A DNA stretch of 64,000 nucleotides from Pyrobaculum islandicum DSM 4184 (GTDB lineage Archaea > Thermoproteota > Thermoprotei > Thermoproteales > Thermoproteaceae). Of this stretch, positions 50,197 to 58,008 are shown piece by piece. Position 1 is the first letter of the stretch; each line of letters starts with the position of its first letter. The DNA is taken from the NCBI RefSeq assembly GCF_000015205.1, contig NC_008701.1, positions 1,739,436-1,803,435 on the forward strand, in the 5' to 3' direction. A program made the translations under genes and the position numbers. The notes beneath the pieces are model-generated. The model saw nothing but the letters and a program-made list of their open reading frames with translations. It did not search any database and was not told the origin of the DNA.

Positions 50197-51446
50197 GCCA
50201 GCTCCTCCAGCTCCCTCGCCGCGCTCTCAACGCCTCTTCTATGCCAGTAGCCCGCCGCGGCCGCCCCAGCCGCCCACAAGGCGACGAGAAGGGCGAAGAA
50301 GGCCTCCGCGCCTAGGACGCCCTCTGTGAAGACGGCGCCGGCGTTTATCAGCCAAGCCGCCGCAGTCACCACTCCCACGGCTGTCGACCTAACGGCTGTG
50401 GGGAAAAGCTCGCTCTCTAACACGCTCACCGCCGCCCACGCCCACTCTGAGAAGACCAGGTTGACAAAGAGTACGGCGAAGTAGAGCGAGGCGGGGGCCC
50501 CGTGCACCGCGGCGAGCGCTGTCGCAGTTGCCAAACCGCCGAGGAAAGCTGCTAGGAAGGACGCCCGCCTAGATCTGTCTATCAGCGGGAGGAGTAGGAA
50601 AGCCCCGGCCGCCGCCCCCGCGTTGGCTACTGCGATGTTCACCGCCGCCGCGTCTGCGCCGTAGGCGAAGCCCGGGGCGTAGGGGAGGTAGTAAGCCGCG
50701 ATGTTGTACGTCAGCAGCTGGGCGGTGAAGGCGGCCGCCAGGATGGCCACTCTCCCCCAGTAGCCCCTCAGCGAGGAAGACGCCGGCTGCGCCCTGGGGA
50801 GGGGAACTCCGTATCTCTCCGCCAGAGCCCTCGCATCGCCCTCCCTACCTCTTGCAAGTAGCCACCGGGGGGACTCGGGTATGTGGAGTCTCGCCAGAAA
50901 GACGATGGCGGCAAGCGCCACCGCGGTGAGGAAGGTGTAGAAGACGGCGGTCTTGGGATCCGTCGCCAGCGCCGTGTAGTAGAGGGAGGCCACGGCGATG
51001 GCCGCCGCCCCAATGTTCCAGAAGTTGGTAGAGAGCATCAGCGCGGCGCCCCTCCGCCTAGGCGGCGAAAACTCAGCGAGGGCGGCGTAGGCCGGCCCCA
51101 CCTCGCCCCCCACGCCGAAGTTAATGACGGAGGTGGAGAGGAGGGCAGACGCGAGGTCGAGCCGGCCGGCCCAAAACGCCGCGGCAAACCACAAGGCGCC
51201 AGCCGTATATATGGTGAGGGAAATGACAAGGCCCAGCCGCCTTCCCACCGCGTCCCCCAGTCTCCCGAGGAGGAAGGCCCCCAGCATGAAGGCTAGGGAG
51301 TTAGCGGCGAATATTACGGGGGCGTGTTGCGCCAGATCTGTCAGATATATAGTGGTGGGGACTAGGCTGAAGAGCACCCCGTCTAGGAAAAAGCTGGCGG
51401 AGACTATCGAGAAGAGAGTCCAGTGCACCCTCTTCCACTCGGCCAT
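50193..51446 (-). CDS. MFS transporter (417 aa)
   Basis: A second MFS permease, with LLGRLGDAVGRRLGLVISL, FGVGGEVGPAYAALAEFSP and FLARLHIPESPRWLLARGR. The PESPRWL motif is typical of the sugar-porter/organic-acid group. I start at ATG 51446 (MAEWKRVHWTLF), 23 nt from the TATA box CATATAAAA (51464-51472); a frame back to 51539 would cross it. Convergent with 49009-50196 with a 4-bp overlap. Divergent from the TenA pair, so a thiamine-precursor substrate is conceivable but unsupported. Confidence 0.85.
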   Translation of the reverse strand: MAEWKRVHWTLFSIVSASFFLDGVLFSLVPTTIYLTDLAQHAPVIFAANSLAFMLGAFLLGRLGDAVGRRLGLVISLTIYTAGALWFAAAFWAGRLDLASALLSTSVINFGVGGEVGPAYAALAEFSPPRRRGAALMLSTNFWNIGAAAIAVASLYYTALATDPKTAVFYTFLTAVALAAIVFLARLHIPESPRWLLARGREGDARALAERYGVPLPRAQPASSSLRGYWGRVAILAAAFTAQLLTYNIAAYYLPYAPGFAYGADAAAVNIAVANAGAAAGAFLLLPLIDRSRRASFLAAFLGGLATATALAAVHGAPASLYFAVLFVNLVFSEWAWAAVSVLESELFPTAVRSTAVGVVTAAAWLINAGAVFTEGVLGAEAFFALLVALWAAGAAAAGYWHRRGVESAARELEELA

Positions 51447-51501
51447 AACTAATTGATCTTTTCCATATAAAAAATTTTTATAGGCGGGAGATCTGACGTA
51501 T

Positions 51502-52140
51502 ATGGCAACGGAAAAACTCCGGGCCTGGGCAGACCCCATCTGGCAGGAGATCTTCCGCCACCCCTTCGTCGTAGAGGTTTACCGCGGCTCTCTCCCCATG
51601 GACAAGTTCAGATACTACCTACTACAGGACTACAACTACCTCGTCAACTTCACCAAGGCCCTCTCCCTAGCCGCCGCCAGAGCCCCCAGCGTGGAGCTTA
51701 TGAAGACGGCGCTGGAGCTGGCCTACGGGACTGTCACGGGCGAGATGGCCAACTACGAGGCCCTCCTGAGGGAGGCCGGCCTCACGCTGAAAGACGCCGA
51801 GGGGGCCGAGCCCAACTTCGTAAACGTGAGCTACATGTCCTACCTCCTCTCCGTCTGCTCTCTGGAGGGCTTTTATCAGTGTATGGCGGCCCTCCTCCCC
51901 TGCTTCTGGAGCTATGCCGAGATAGCCCAGAGACACAGAGACGCGCTGGAGAGAAACCCGGTGCCGCTGTATAGGAGGTGGGCCTCGGTCTACCTAACGC
52001 CGGAGTACAACGCCCTTGTGGAGAAGCTACGCGCCCTGCTGGACAGCTCCGGCGCGCCGCCGGAGGCCCTCTGGCCCTACTTCAGACAGGCGTCGATATA
52101 CGAGCTCAAGTTCTGGCAAGCCGCCTATGAGGGTCATTGA
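51502..52140 (+). CDS. tenA: TenA family protein (thiaminase II/aminopyrimidine aminohydrolase-like)
   Basis: All-helical TENA/THI-4 fold: DPIWQEIFRHPFVVEVYRGSL, KFRYYLLQDYNYLVNFTKAL, SYLLSVCSLEGFYQCMAALLPCFWSYAEI and ELKFWQAAYEG. The Cys in YLLSVCS and the downstream Glu near the C-terminus fit the usual active site. TenA salvages thiamine pyrimidine from base-degraded thiamine. TATA box upstream: TTTTTATAGG at about 51476-51484. The ATG of the next gene overlaps its end (ATG 52127, stop 52140). Confidence 0.88.
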   Translation: MATEKLRAWADPIWQEIFRHPFVVEVYRGSLPMDKFRYYLLQDYNYLVNFTKALSLAAARAPSVELMKTALELAYGTVTGEMANYEALLREAGLTLKDAEGAEPNFVNVSYMSYLLSVCSLEGFYQCMAALLPCFWSYAEIAQRHRDALERNPVPLYRRWASVYLTPEYNALVEKLRALLDSSGAPPEALWPYFRQASIYELKFWQAAYEGH

Positions 52141-52717
52141 GACGCTGAGGCGGGAGCTCGAGTCTCTAAACAGGGAGATACTAGCCGCCGCCAAGCCGAG
52201 CCACGAGGCGCTGAGGCGTTTCGTCGCCAACCAACTCTACATAGTCCCCCACGACCTGAAGGCCCTCTCAGCCGCCATGGCCAAGGCCAGAGAACCAGAC
52301 GAGTATAGACTAGTCAAGATGCTCATAGACGGCGACTGGGAAGCCCTAAAGGCCCTCTGGGATCTCGCCGCAGAGCTCGGCGTGGAGTTCTCCTGGGACC
52401 TGCTCGACCCCACCGCCGTGGCCTACACCCACTTCCTCTCCTGGCTGGCGCTAAACGGCACCATGGGAGACCTAGCCGTAGCCGCCGCCGTAAACCTCCC
52501 AGTCTGGGGCCAGAACTGCGCCGCCTTCGCCGCGTGGGCGAGGCGAAACGGCGTGAGAAACACCAGGTTCATGGACCTCTTCGCCGGCCCCTACACAGAG
52601 CTGGAGGAGCTAGCCGAGGGAGTGGCACAGCGCCACCTCGACTGGCCAAGATACCGCTTCATAGCAAAGGCGATCCAGAGATACGAACTAGACTTCTGGA
52701 GGGCGATAAGTTATTAA
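52127..52717 (+). CDS. second TenA-like protein (196 aa)
   Basis: Starts at ATG 52127, overlapping the TenA stop by 14 bp, so both are co-translated; a longer frame from 52016 lies wholly inside tenA and is not used. It keeps the helical TENA/THI-4 architecture (LRRFVANQLYIVPHDLKAL, FLSWLALNGTMGDLAVAA, RFIAKAIQRYELDFWRAI), but the active-site Cys of the first copy is not visible at the expected place, though WGQNCAAFAAWA holds a Cys. It may be a divergent partner or a regulator of the first copy. Confidence 0.8.
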   Translation: MRVIETLRRELESLNREILAAAKPSHEALRRFVANQLYIVPHDLKALSAAMAKAREPDEYRLVKMLIDGDWEALKALWDLAAELGVEFSWDLLDPTAVAYTHFLSWLALNGTMGDLAVAAAVNLPVWGQNCAAFAAWARRNGVRNTRFMDLFAGPYTELEELAEGVAQRHLDWPRYRFIAKAIQRYELDFWRAISY

Positions 52718-52738
52718 AAAAACAAAAAATGTATATAC

Positions 52739-53758
52739 GTGGTAGAAGAGGTTAGGAGGGTTTTGCTTGAGCATCCTGAGATTATTGCGGAGGCTCTTGA
52801 GGCTAGGCCTGAGGTTCTCTACAGGGCACTTGCCAAGCTTATGCCGTGGCAAAACCTAGCCACCAAAGAGGACGTGAGATCGCTGAGAGAGGAGATCCAG
52901 AGGATAGAGGAGAAGATGGCCACCAAAGATGACCTAAAACACTTGGCAACTAAAGACGACGTCAGTAGGCTTGAGGAGCGGCTTGAGGAGACGAGGAGAG
53001 AGATGGCTACGAAGGAGGAGGTTAAGGCTCTTGAGGCCAAAATGGCCACCAAGGAAGATCTAAAGGCCTTCGCCACTAAAGAGGATCTAAAGACTCTTGA
53101 GGCTAGAGTGGCGACGAAGGACGATCTAAAAGCTCTCGCCACGAGAGAGGAGCTGAGGGCTCTCGAGGAGAGGGTGGCCACCAGAGAAGACGTGAGAAGA
53201 CTTGAGGAGCAACTGGGAGAGGTGAGAAAAGTCATGGCTACCAGGGACGATCTCAAGGCCTTTGCCACAAAGGAGGACGTTAGGAGGCTTGGAGAGCAGT
53301 TGGAGGAGGTGAGAAAAGTTATGACTACGAAGGATGAACTTGTGGCGTTTGAAAAACGCCTCATGGCGTATGTCAACGCGCTGGGGGCTAGATGGGGGGT
53401 AGTTAGCGAGGATGTATATAGAGAGGGGGTGAGGGAGCTTCTGCGGGACGTGGGATACACGGTGGAGCGGTGGGTCTACTACGACGGAGAGGGCTACGTC
53501 TACGGCTACCCGGCGGAGGTGGAGCTAGACGTCGTGGCTAAAGACGGCAAAACAATAGCCGTAGAGCTCACAGCCGCCCTCAAGAGGGGAGACCTCCAGT
53601 ACATCAAAAAGAAGGCCGAGCTCTACCAGCGGACAGCCGGCAGGCCGCTGGACAGAGTGATAGTGGTGACGCCGTTTATACACGACAGAAACCCAGACCT
53701 GGTCAGAGCCAAGGCAAAGGAGTACGGCATAGACATCGTAGCCCCCGGAGACCTCTAG
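52739..53758 (+). CDS. coiled-coil nuclease-like protein (DUF3782-type, 339 aa), copy 1
   Basis: Residues 1-45 form a helical module (EEVRRVLLEHPEIIAEALEA). Residues about 45-200 are a string of heptad-like MATKEDLK / LATKDDV repeats, an extended coiled coil. The C-terminal 130 residues form a PD-(D/E)xK-like domain: YGYPAEVELDVVAKDGKTIAV, with Asp and then VELTAALK. GTG 52739 is 25 nt from TTATTAAA (52711-52718). The first 591 bp match the opposite-strand gene at 53879-54985 exactly, as far as I can read. Function unknown. Confidence 0.8.
   Translation: MVEEVRRVLLEHPEIIAEALEARPEVLYRALAKLMPWQNLATKEDVRSLREEIQRIEEKMATKDDLKHLATKDDVSRLEERLEETRREMATKEEVKALEAKMATKEDLKAFATKEDLKTLEARVATKDDLKALATREELRALEERVATREDVRRLEEQLGEVRKVMATRDDLKAFATKEDVRRLGEQLEEVRKVMTTKDELVAFEKRLMAYVNALGARWGVVSEDVYREGVRELLRDVGYTVERWVYYDGEGYVYGYPAEVELDVVAKDGKTIAVELTAALKRGDLQYIKKKAELYQRTAGRPLDRVIVVTPFIHDRNPDLVRAKAKEYGIDIVAPGDL
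52744..53334. repeat. left arm of a 591-bp perfect inverted repeat
   Basis: Identical, as read, to the reverse complement of 54384-54974. The arm covers the shared N-terminal and coiled-coil part of two convergent genes; the 1,049-bp spacer (53335-54383) holds their different C-terminal domains. Identity ends just after MTTK, where the two products diverge (MTTKDEL against MTTKEDL). Confidence 0.9.
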
Positions 53759-53878
53759 CGGCTGTAGGCGAAGCGCAACTCAACGACTCCAGCCGGCGAG
53801 ATGACTGAGCCGTCCACTAGAGGCCTTCGTTACCGCGCCGCCGCAGGTGTTCCCAAATTCCAGACTATCTATCTGTTG

Positions 53879-54985
53879 CTACTCCTGGGGTGGGGTTGGG
53901 TAGACTACCTCCAGCCCTAGGTCTTTGGCCATGGCCTTTACCCGCTCGGGGTATCTGTCGTCTATGTAGGGGGTGACTATGTAGACGGCGGCTACCTTGG
54001 CCCCTCTGGCCCTCTCGTAGAGCTCCCTCTTCTTCACTATGGTGGGCAGGTCGCTCCGCTTCAGCGAGGACGTGATCTCGACGATTATCAGCCTCCCGTC
54101 TCTGACCACCACGTCGTAGTCCACCTCGGAGGGGGTGCCGTATACGTAGCCCTCCCTGTCGTAGAGGATCTCCTTAGACACGGACCACCCGGCCTCCCTC
54201 AACATAGCCCTCATGCCCTCCCTAAACGCCTCCTCGCTGATTACCCCCCACCTGGCCCCCAGCGCGTCCAACTTCCTCTCCAGCCTGTTGATAGCCCTCC
54301 ACAGCTCCTCCACGTCCCTCTTTGTGGCCATCCTCTCCTCAAGCGCCTTGAGCTCCTCCTTAGTGGCGAGGCCCTTAAGATCCTCCTTCGTAGTCATAAC
54401 TTTTCTCACCTCCTCCAACTGCTCTCCAAGCCTCCTAACGTCCTCCTTTGTGGCAAAGGCCTTGAGATCGTCCCTGGTAGCCATGACTTTTCTCACCTCT
54501 CCCAGTTGCTCCTCAAGTCTTCTCACGTCTTCTCTGGTGGCCACCCTCTCCTCGAGAGCCCTCAGCTCCTCTCTCGTGGCGAGAGCTTTTAGATCGTCCT
54601 TCGTCGCCACTCTAGCCTCAAGAGTCTTTAGATCCTCTTTAGTGGCGAAGGCCTTTAGATCTTCCTTGGTGGCCATTTTGGCCTCAAGAGCCTTAACCTC
54701 CTCCTTCGTAGCCATCTCTCTCCTCGTCTCCTCAAGCCGCTCCTCAAGCCTACTGACGTCGTCTTTAGTTGCCAAGTGTTTTAGGTCATCTTTGGTGGCC
54801 ATCTTCTCCTCTATCCTCTGGATCTCCTCTCTCAGCGATCTCACGTCCTCTTTGGTGGCTAGGTTTTGCCACGGCATAAGCTTGGCAAGTGCCCTGTAGA
54901 GAACCTCAGGCCTAGCCTCAAGAGCCTCCGCAATAATCTCAGGATGCTCAAGCAAAACCCTCCTAACCTCTTCTGCAATACTCAC
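53879..54985 (-). CDS. coiled-coil nuclease-like protein (DUF3782-type, 368 aa), copy 2
   Basis: Same N-terminal and coiled-coil region as copy 1, then extra repeats (MTTKEDLKGLATKEELKALE) and a different C-terminal domain with the PD-(D/E)xK-like pattern: YGTPSEVDYDVVVRDGRLII followed by VEITSSLKRSDL. The expected Lys of E-x-K is replaced by Thr. GTG 54985 lies 24 nt from the TATA box ATAAAAAAC on the plus strand (about 55006-55014). A duplicated and then diverged partner of copy 1; the high identity of the arm suggests recent duplication or gene conversion. Confidence 0.8.
   Translation of the reverse strand: MSIAEEVRRVLLEHPEIIAEALEARPEVLYRALAKLMPWQNLATKEDVRSLREEIQRIEEKMATKDDLKHLATKDDVSRLEERLEETRREMATKEEVKALEAKMATKEDLKAFATKEDLKTLEARVATKDDLKALATREELRALEERVATREDVRRLEEQLGEVRKVMATRDDLKAFATKEDVRRLGEQLEEVRKVMTTKEDLKGLATKEELKALEERMATKRDVEELWRAINRLERKLDALGARWGVISEEAFREGMRAMLREAGWSVSKEILYDREGYVYGTPSEVDYDVVVRDGRLIIVEITSSLKRSDLPTIVKKRELYERARGAKVAAVYIVTPYIDDRYPERVKAMAKDLGLEVVYPTPPQE
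54384..54974. repeat. right arm of the 591-bp perfect inverted repeat
   Basis: Reverse complement of 52744-53334. Intramolecular recombination between the arms would flip the 1,049-bp spacer and swap the C-terminal domains behind the two promoters. Confidence 0.9.
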
Positions 54986-55030
54986 ATTATATCTTTACAA
55001 TGTCTTATAAAAAACTGACGGCCCTCGACT

Positions 55031-55560
55031 GTGGCCGATAGGCGGGTAATCGCTTCGGCTTTAACTCCCGCCGCGTCCTCCGTTATCGTCCTCAAGGACT
55101 TCGGCATGAGGATACGCCGGGGTGATAAAGTGGAGTGGGAAGCAGGGGAGGCTGGAGATCGTCTACAAGTGCGGCAGTTTCGGAAGTCTACGTTGGATAT
55201 CCAGAGGACATAGCCCACGATCAACAGAGCGAGTACGTAGTCGGCGTCTGGGGGTACAGAAGGCTTGTGCAGAGGCTGGCCGAAGTATTGGCAGAGTACG
55301 GGATAAGGCTGTACGCCGCCGACGAGCGCAATACGTCTAAGACGTGCTCTGTCTGCGGCGAGGTGCACGAAGACGGCAGAGTGTATAGAGGGCTGTATGT
55401 CTGCAAGAAGTTCAACATCGTGCTAAACGCCGTGGGAAACATAGCCGCGAAGCTCGGCCACAAGACGCCGACGCCGAGGAAGATAGAAACATATTGTCCG
55501 ACGTCAAACGGATTAACCCCGGGCAACGGCCGAGACCCCCACAGTGTGGACCCCGCATGA
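55031..55560 (+). pseudogene. decayed IS200/IS605-type TnpB remnant
   Basis: Only the C-terminal third of a TnpB-like protein is visible, and it is interrupted by frame changes around 55130-55210. EYVVGVWGYRRLVQRLAEVL and YGIRLYAADERNTSKTCSVC with GEVHEDGRVYRGLYVCKK match the RuvC/zinc-ribbon region, ending NIVLNAVGNIAAKLG. Two signs of decay: the second zinc-ribbon Cys pair is reduced to one (YVCKKFN), and the last RuvC Asp (normally N-A-D) reads N-I-V. No TnpA is near. The transposon right end follows at 55680-55755. Confidence 0.8.
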
Positions 55561-55679
55561 GCGGGAAGTGGTTACTGTGAATACAGGCAGAAGACTTAAA
55601 TACGTGTGTACACCCCCTTAGGGGCTCTGCCCTGAAGACGCCCGCGGAGGGCCGCGCGCCGCCCGGCCCCACGCCCGAT

Positions 55680-55760
55680 GACCCCACGCCGGAGGCATCA
55701 TGGATGCCCATGAAGGCGTGGGCAAGGAGAAACCCCGCCCTTTAAGGCGGGGAGCGCGGT
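55680..55760 (+). mobile_element. right end of the IS200/IS605-type element with two hairpins
   Basis: CCCACGCC (55683-55690) pairs with GGCGTGGG (55715-55722), enclosing GGCATC/GATGCC. Just after it CCCCGCC (55733-55739) pairs with GGCGGGG (55746-55752) around TTTAA. A pair of hairpins directly after TnpB is the usual right end and guide-RNA (omega RNA) scaffold region of these elements. The sequence of copy B begins right after it. Confidence 0.7.
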
Positions 55761-55761
55761 T

Positions 55762-55957
55762 ATCACATTTTTAACCTCGTAACTACTTCTCACTCATGAA
55801 CGGCATCTACTTGGCCCCGGGGCGGTTGACGGGGGCGCCAAACTGTTGTAAAAACAAGCGACTCGCGGCCGTCCCCCGGGTGACCCGCCCCCTCGCCCCG
55901 GTGCACCCGGGGCGGGCCCTTAAGTCCCCCAGGGAGGGGCCAAGAGAAAGATAGGGG
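55762..55957 (-). repeat. structured non-coding element, copy B (reverse orientation)
   Basis: Reverse complement of the element at 26431-26613, including the TTACGAGGTTAAAAATGTGA end. The closing stem is a perfect 9 bp here: CTTGGCCCC (55810-55818) with GGGGCCAAG (55936-55944), where copy A has a less perfect stem. On the minus strand the conserved GTG start-codon region at the end is followed directly by the TnpB transposon end, so the gene that once followed (as TOPRIM follows copy A) was lost or replaced. It lies divergent from the retropepsin-like gene. Confidence 0.65.
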
Positions 55958-55962
55958 GACAT

Positions 55963-56268
55963 GTGAAGGTTCGGGTTAAGATTTTCAACCCGGTCGAGCC
56001 TGGCACTTCTCTAGAGGTAGAGGCTCTGGTTGATACGGGAGCTATCTACAACGTGGTGGGGAGGGATTTGCTTGAGCGTCTTGGGGTGAAGCCGCTTGAG
56101 AAGACGAGGTTTAGAGTTTTCGGCGGCGTTGTGGAGAGGGAGGTGGGTGTGGAGCTGATAGGGAGGAGGAGGACGGCGGTGGTGGTCTTCGGCGAGACGG
56201 GGGATCCTGTGGTGTTGGGCGTGACGGCTCTTGAGGCCTTGGGGTTGACGTCGTTAGGGGGGTTCTGA
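55963..56268 (+). CDS. retropepsin-like aspartyl protease-fold protein (101 aa)
   Basis: LEVEALVDTGAIYNVVGRDLL contains the D-T-G motif of clan AA aspartic proteases, in the position expected for a single-lobe retropepsin-like protein, with a later hydrophobic G (VVLGVTALEALGL). Such archaeal proteins are DUF-type, usually homodimers, of unknown substrate. GTG 55963; the promoter is weak (AGAAAGATAG near 55936-55945). Its 3' end overlaps the minus-strand gene 56254-57258 by 15 bp. Confidence 0.75.
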   Translation: MKVRVKIFNPVEPGTSLEVEALVDTGAIYNVVGRDLLERLGVKPLEKTRFRVFGGVVEREVGVELIGRRRTAVVVFGETGDPVVLGVTALEALGLTSLGGF

Positions 56269-57258
56269 GGGAGGCTGAGCTGTTGTTGTTCTAAGGTAGA
56301 GGCGGCGTGGCTTTATCTCTACGCCGTAGATCTCCAGCTTGGGCTTGAGCCTGGGTATCTCTATGTCGAATTTGGCGAGGGCCACCACCCTCTTCCCCCT
56401 GTATTTCGCCAGCATCTTGTGGCCCACAGCCTCTACCGTGGGGGCCACCACCTCTCCGCCGTCTACATATACGCCAAATTCCTCGTCTAGCTCGGCCGCG
56501 TCTATGCGCTCCACTTGGAAAATTGCCTTCTTCGCGGCTTCTCTGTAGGTGGGGTTGAGCCTCCGGCCGTCGAAGACGCCAGGGAGTAGAGCAACATCGC
56601 CTATGAACTCGTCGTAGGGCACCACAGGCGTGTCTTTAAAGACGGCGGATCTGAAGTAGGCGTAGCCCCTGGGGTTCCAGAAAAGCCTCTCCACAAAGCT
56701 CTTGACGTAGGCGTAGGCCTCCCCGCCTAGCTCCTCCTTAACCGCGGCGGAGATCCGCTGGAAGACGGTGCTGTACCATCTGGGGGAGCAGTAGAAGTGT
56801 CTCGAGAGGGTTGGGTCGTACTTCCTGTAGACGAGGCCGGCGGCCCTCAGTTGCTCTGGCCGGCCCTGAGCCATCGCCAGGTAGGCCTCAAGCTCCTCGG
56901 CCTCCATACAGCGGCTGTAGGGCCCCTCCTCCGTCTCCCAGTAGAGGTGTTTAATGTAGAGCAACGCGGGGCCCCACAGCTCCTCCCTCCCGATTACGGC
57001 CTGGGAGATCCACTGGTGGAGACCGTTGAGGAACTGCTGGTCTTGGCCTAACTGGCTTAGAACCTCGGCCAACAGCTCCCGCTCCAACCGCTCTACGGCT
57101 TGCCTCACGTAGCTCCCCAACTCTCGCGGTAGGCCCATGGCCTCTGCCTCCTCAGCTGCGTCGCCTCCCTCGAACTCCACCAAGACGAGATAGGCCAGCG
57201 GCGGGAAGTAGCGGAGGAGGTTCCTCACTCCCGTCTCTTTAATGTGAAATGGAAGCAT
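56254..57258 (-). CDS. hypothetical protein (334 aa), second gene of a two-gene unit
   Basis: Overlaps the upstream winged-helix gene by 20 bp, so they form an operon. The protein is helical in its first 170 residues (AAEEAEAMGLPRELGSYVRQ, ERLERELLAEVLSQLG) and more mixed after, ending with a Lys/Arg-rich beta segment (KPKLEIYGVEIKPRRLYLR). Contains Tyr- and Arg-rich CSPRWYSTVFQR. No P-loop or nuclease motif seen. The order of genes (winged helix, then an unknown protein) echoes the 4883-2611 pair near the left end. Confidence 0.65.
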   Translation of the reverse strand: MLPFHIKETGVRNLLRYFPPLAYLVLVEFEGGDAAEEAEAMGLPRELGSYVRQAVERLERELLAEVLSQLGQDQQFLNGLHQWISQAVIGREELWGPALLYIKHLYWETEEGPYSRCMEAEELEAYLAMAQGRPEQLRAAGLVYRKYDPTLSRHFYCSPRWYSTVFQRISAAVKEELGGEAYAYVKSFVERLFWNPRGYAYFRSAVFKDTPVVPYDEFIGDVALLPGVFDGRRLNPTYREAAKKAIFQVERIDAAELDEEFGVYVDGGEVVAPTVEAVGHKMLAKYRGKRVVALAKFDIEIPRLKPKLEIYGVEIKPRRLYLRTTTAQPPSEPP

Positions 57259-57934
57259 AAATGATCTTTCTCACCTCTGGACATTCGTCGGGAAAGTCGT
57301 GAGAACATGTCCTCCACCGGGGACATCGGGCTGCAATTATATCTACATCCCCATTTCGAACTCTTATGAAGATCTCTATGTTGTCTCTTCTAAACATATA
57401 AGGCTTCATAATTTCGAGATGAGCTTCATAAGCTTTCACCAGAATCTCTCTTTCTATGCCGAGAATGTCACTAAGCGACCTAAATCCTCCGCGGATAAAC
57501 TCGGAGATATATACGGCGGCTCCGCGGGGTGAACAAATATAGGCCGATTTTATATCAAAACCGAGCTTAGAAAGCGACGCGCCGAGGATTATAAGCCAAG
57601 CGAGGATGGAGAGAGGAGGGGCTGTCAGACCCCATATCTTAGCCACGTAGGGCAACGCCAAGGTATTGCCGTGGAAGAGAAGCGCTATGGCAGCTTTTAT
57701 ACTGGCGATGTATTTTCCCCCAAGCAACGGAAGAACTAGTCTATTACCCACTAGTCCTCTAAAAGCTTTGTATACTGAAGAAAGCTGTAACGGCGTATTC
57801 TTATACACCTCGTAGGGACTACAGGGAGAGGGAAATCTAGAAAGACAGTATTCTAAAATAGCTCTCTGGTTCTCCGTAAGAGAGGGAACTAAGCCTTTCC
57901 ATACCTCTCTAAATCGAAAGAGAAAATATTCCAC
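57239..57934 (-). CDS. winged-helix DNA-binding protein (231 aa)
   Basis: Residues about 18-75 form a winged helix-turn-helix: LTENQRAILEYCLSRFPSPCS, VYKAFRGLVGNRLVLPLLGG. The C-terminal 130 residues include a hydrophobic helix (PLSILAWLIILGASLSKLGF) and a Cys-rich tail with ARCPRWRTCSHDFPDECPE, which could bind a metal. GTG 57934 is 23 nt from the TATA box CTTAAAAAATG on the minus strand (fwd CATTTTTTAAG, 57951-57961). First gene of a two-gene unit, possibly plasmid- or virus-derived. Confidence 0.65.
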   Translation of the reverse strand: MEYFLFRFREVWKGLVPSLTENQRAILEYCLSRFPSPCSPYEVYKNTPLQLSSVYKAFRGLVGNRLVLPLLGGKYIASIKAAIALLFHGNTLALPYVAKIWGLTAPPLSILAWLIILGASLSKLGFDIKSAYICSPRGAAVYISEFIRGGFRSLSDILGIEREILVKAYEAHLEIMKPYMFRRDNIEIFIRVRNGDVDIIAARCPRWRTCSHDFPDECPEVRKIIYASISH

Positions 57935-58008
57935 AAATTACTCTACCGACATTTTTTAAGTTTTTACTACACCGCATAGGTATAGCAAAGCTCATATATT
58001 TCTGCGCC

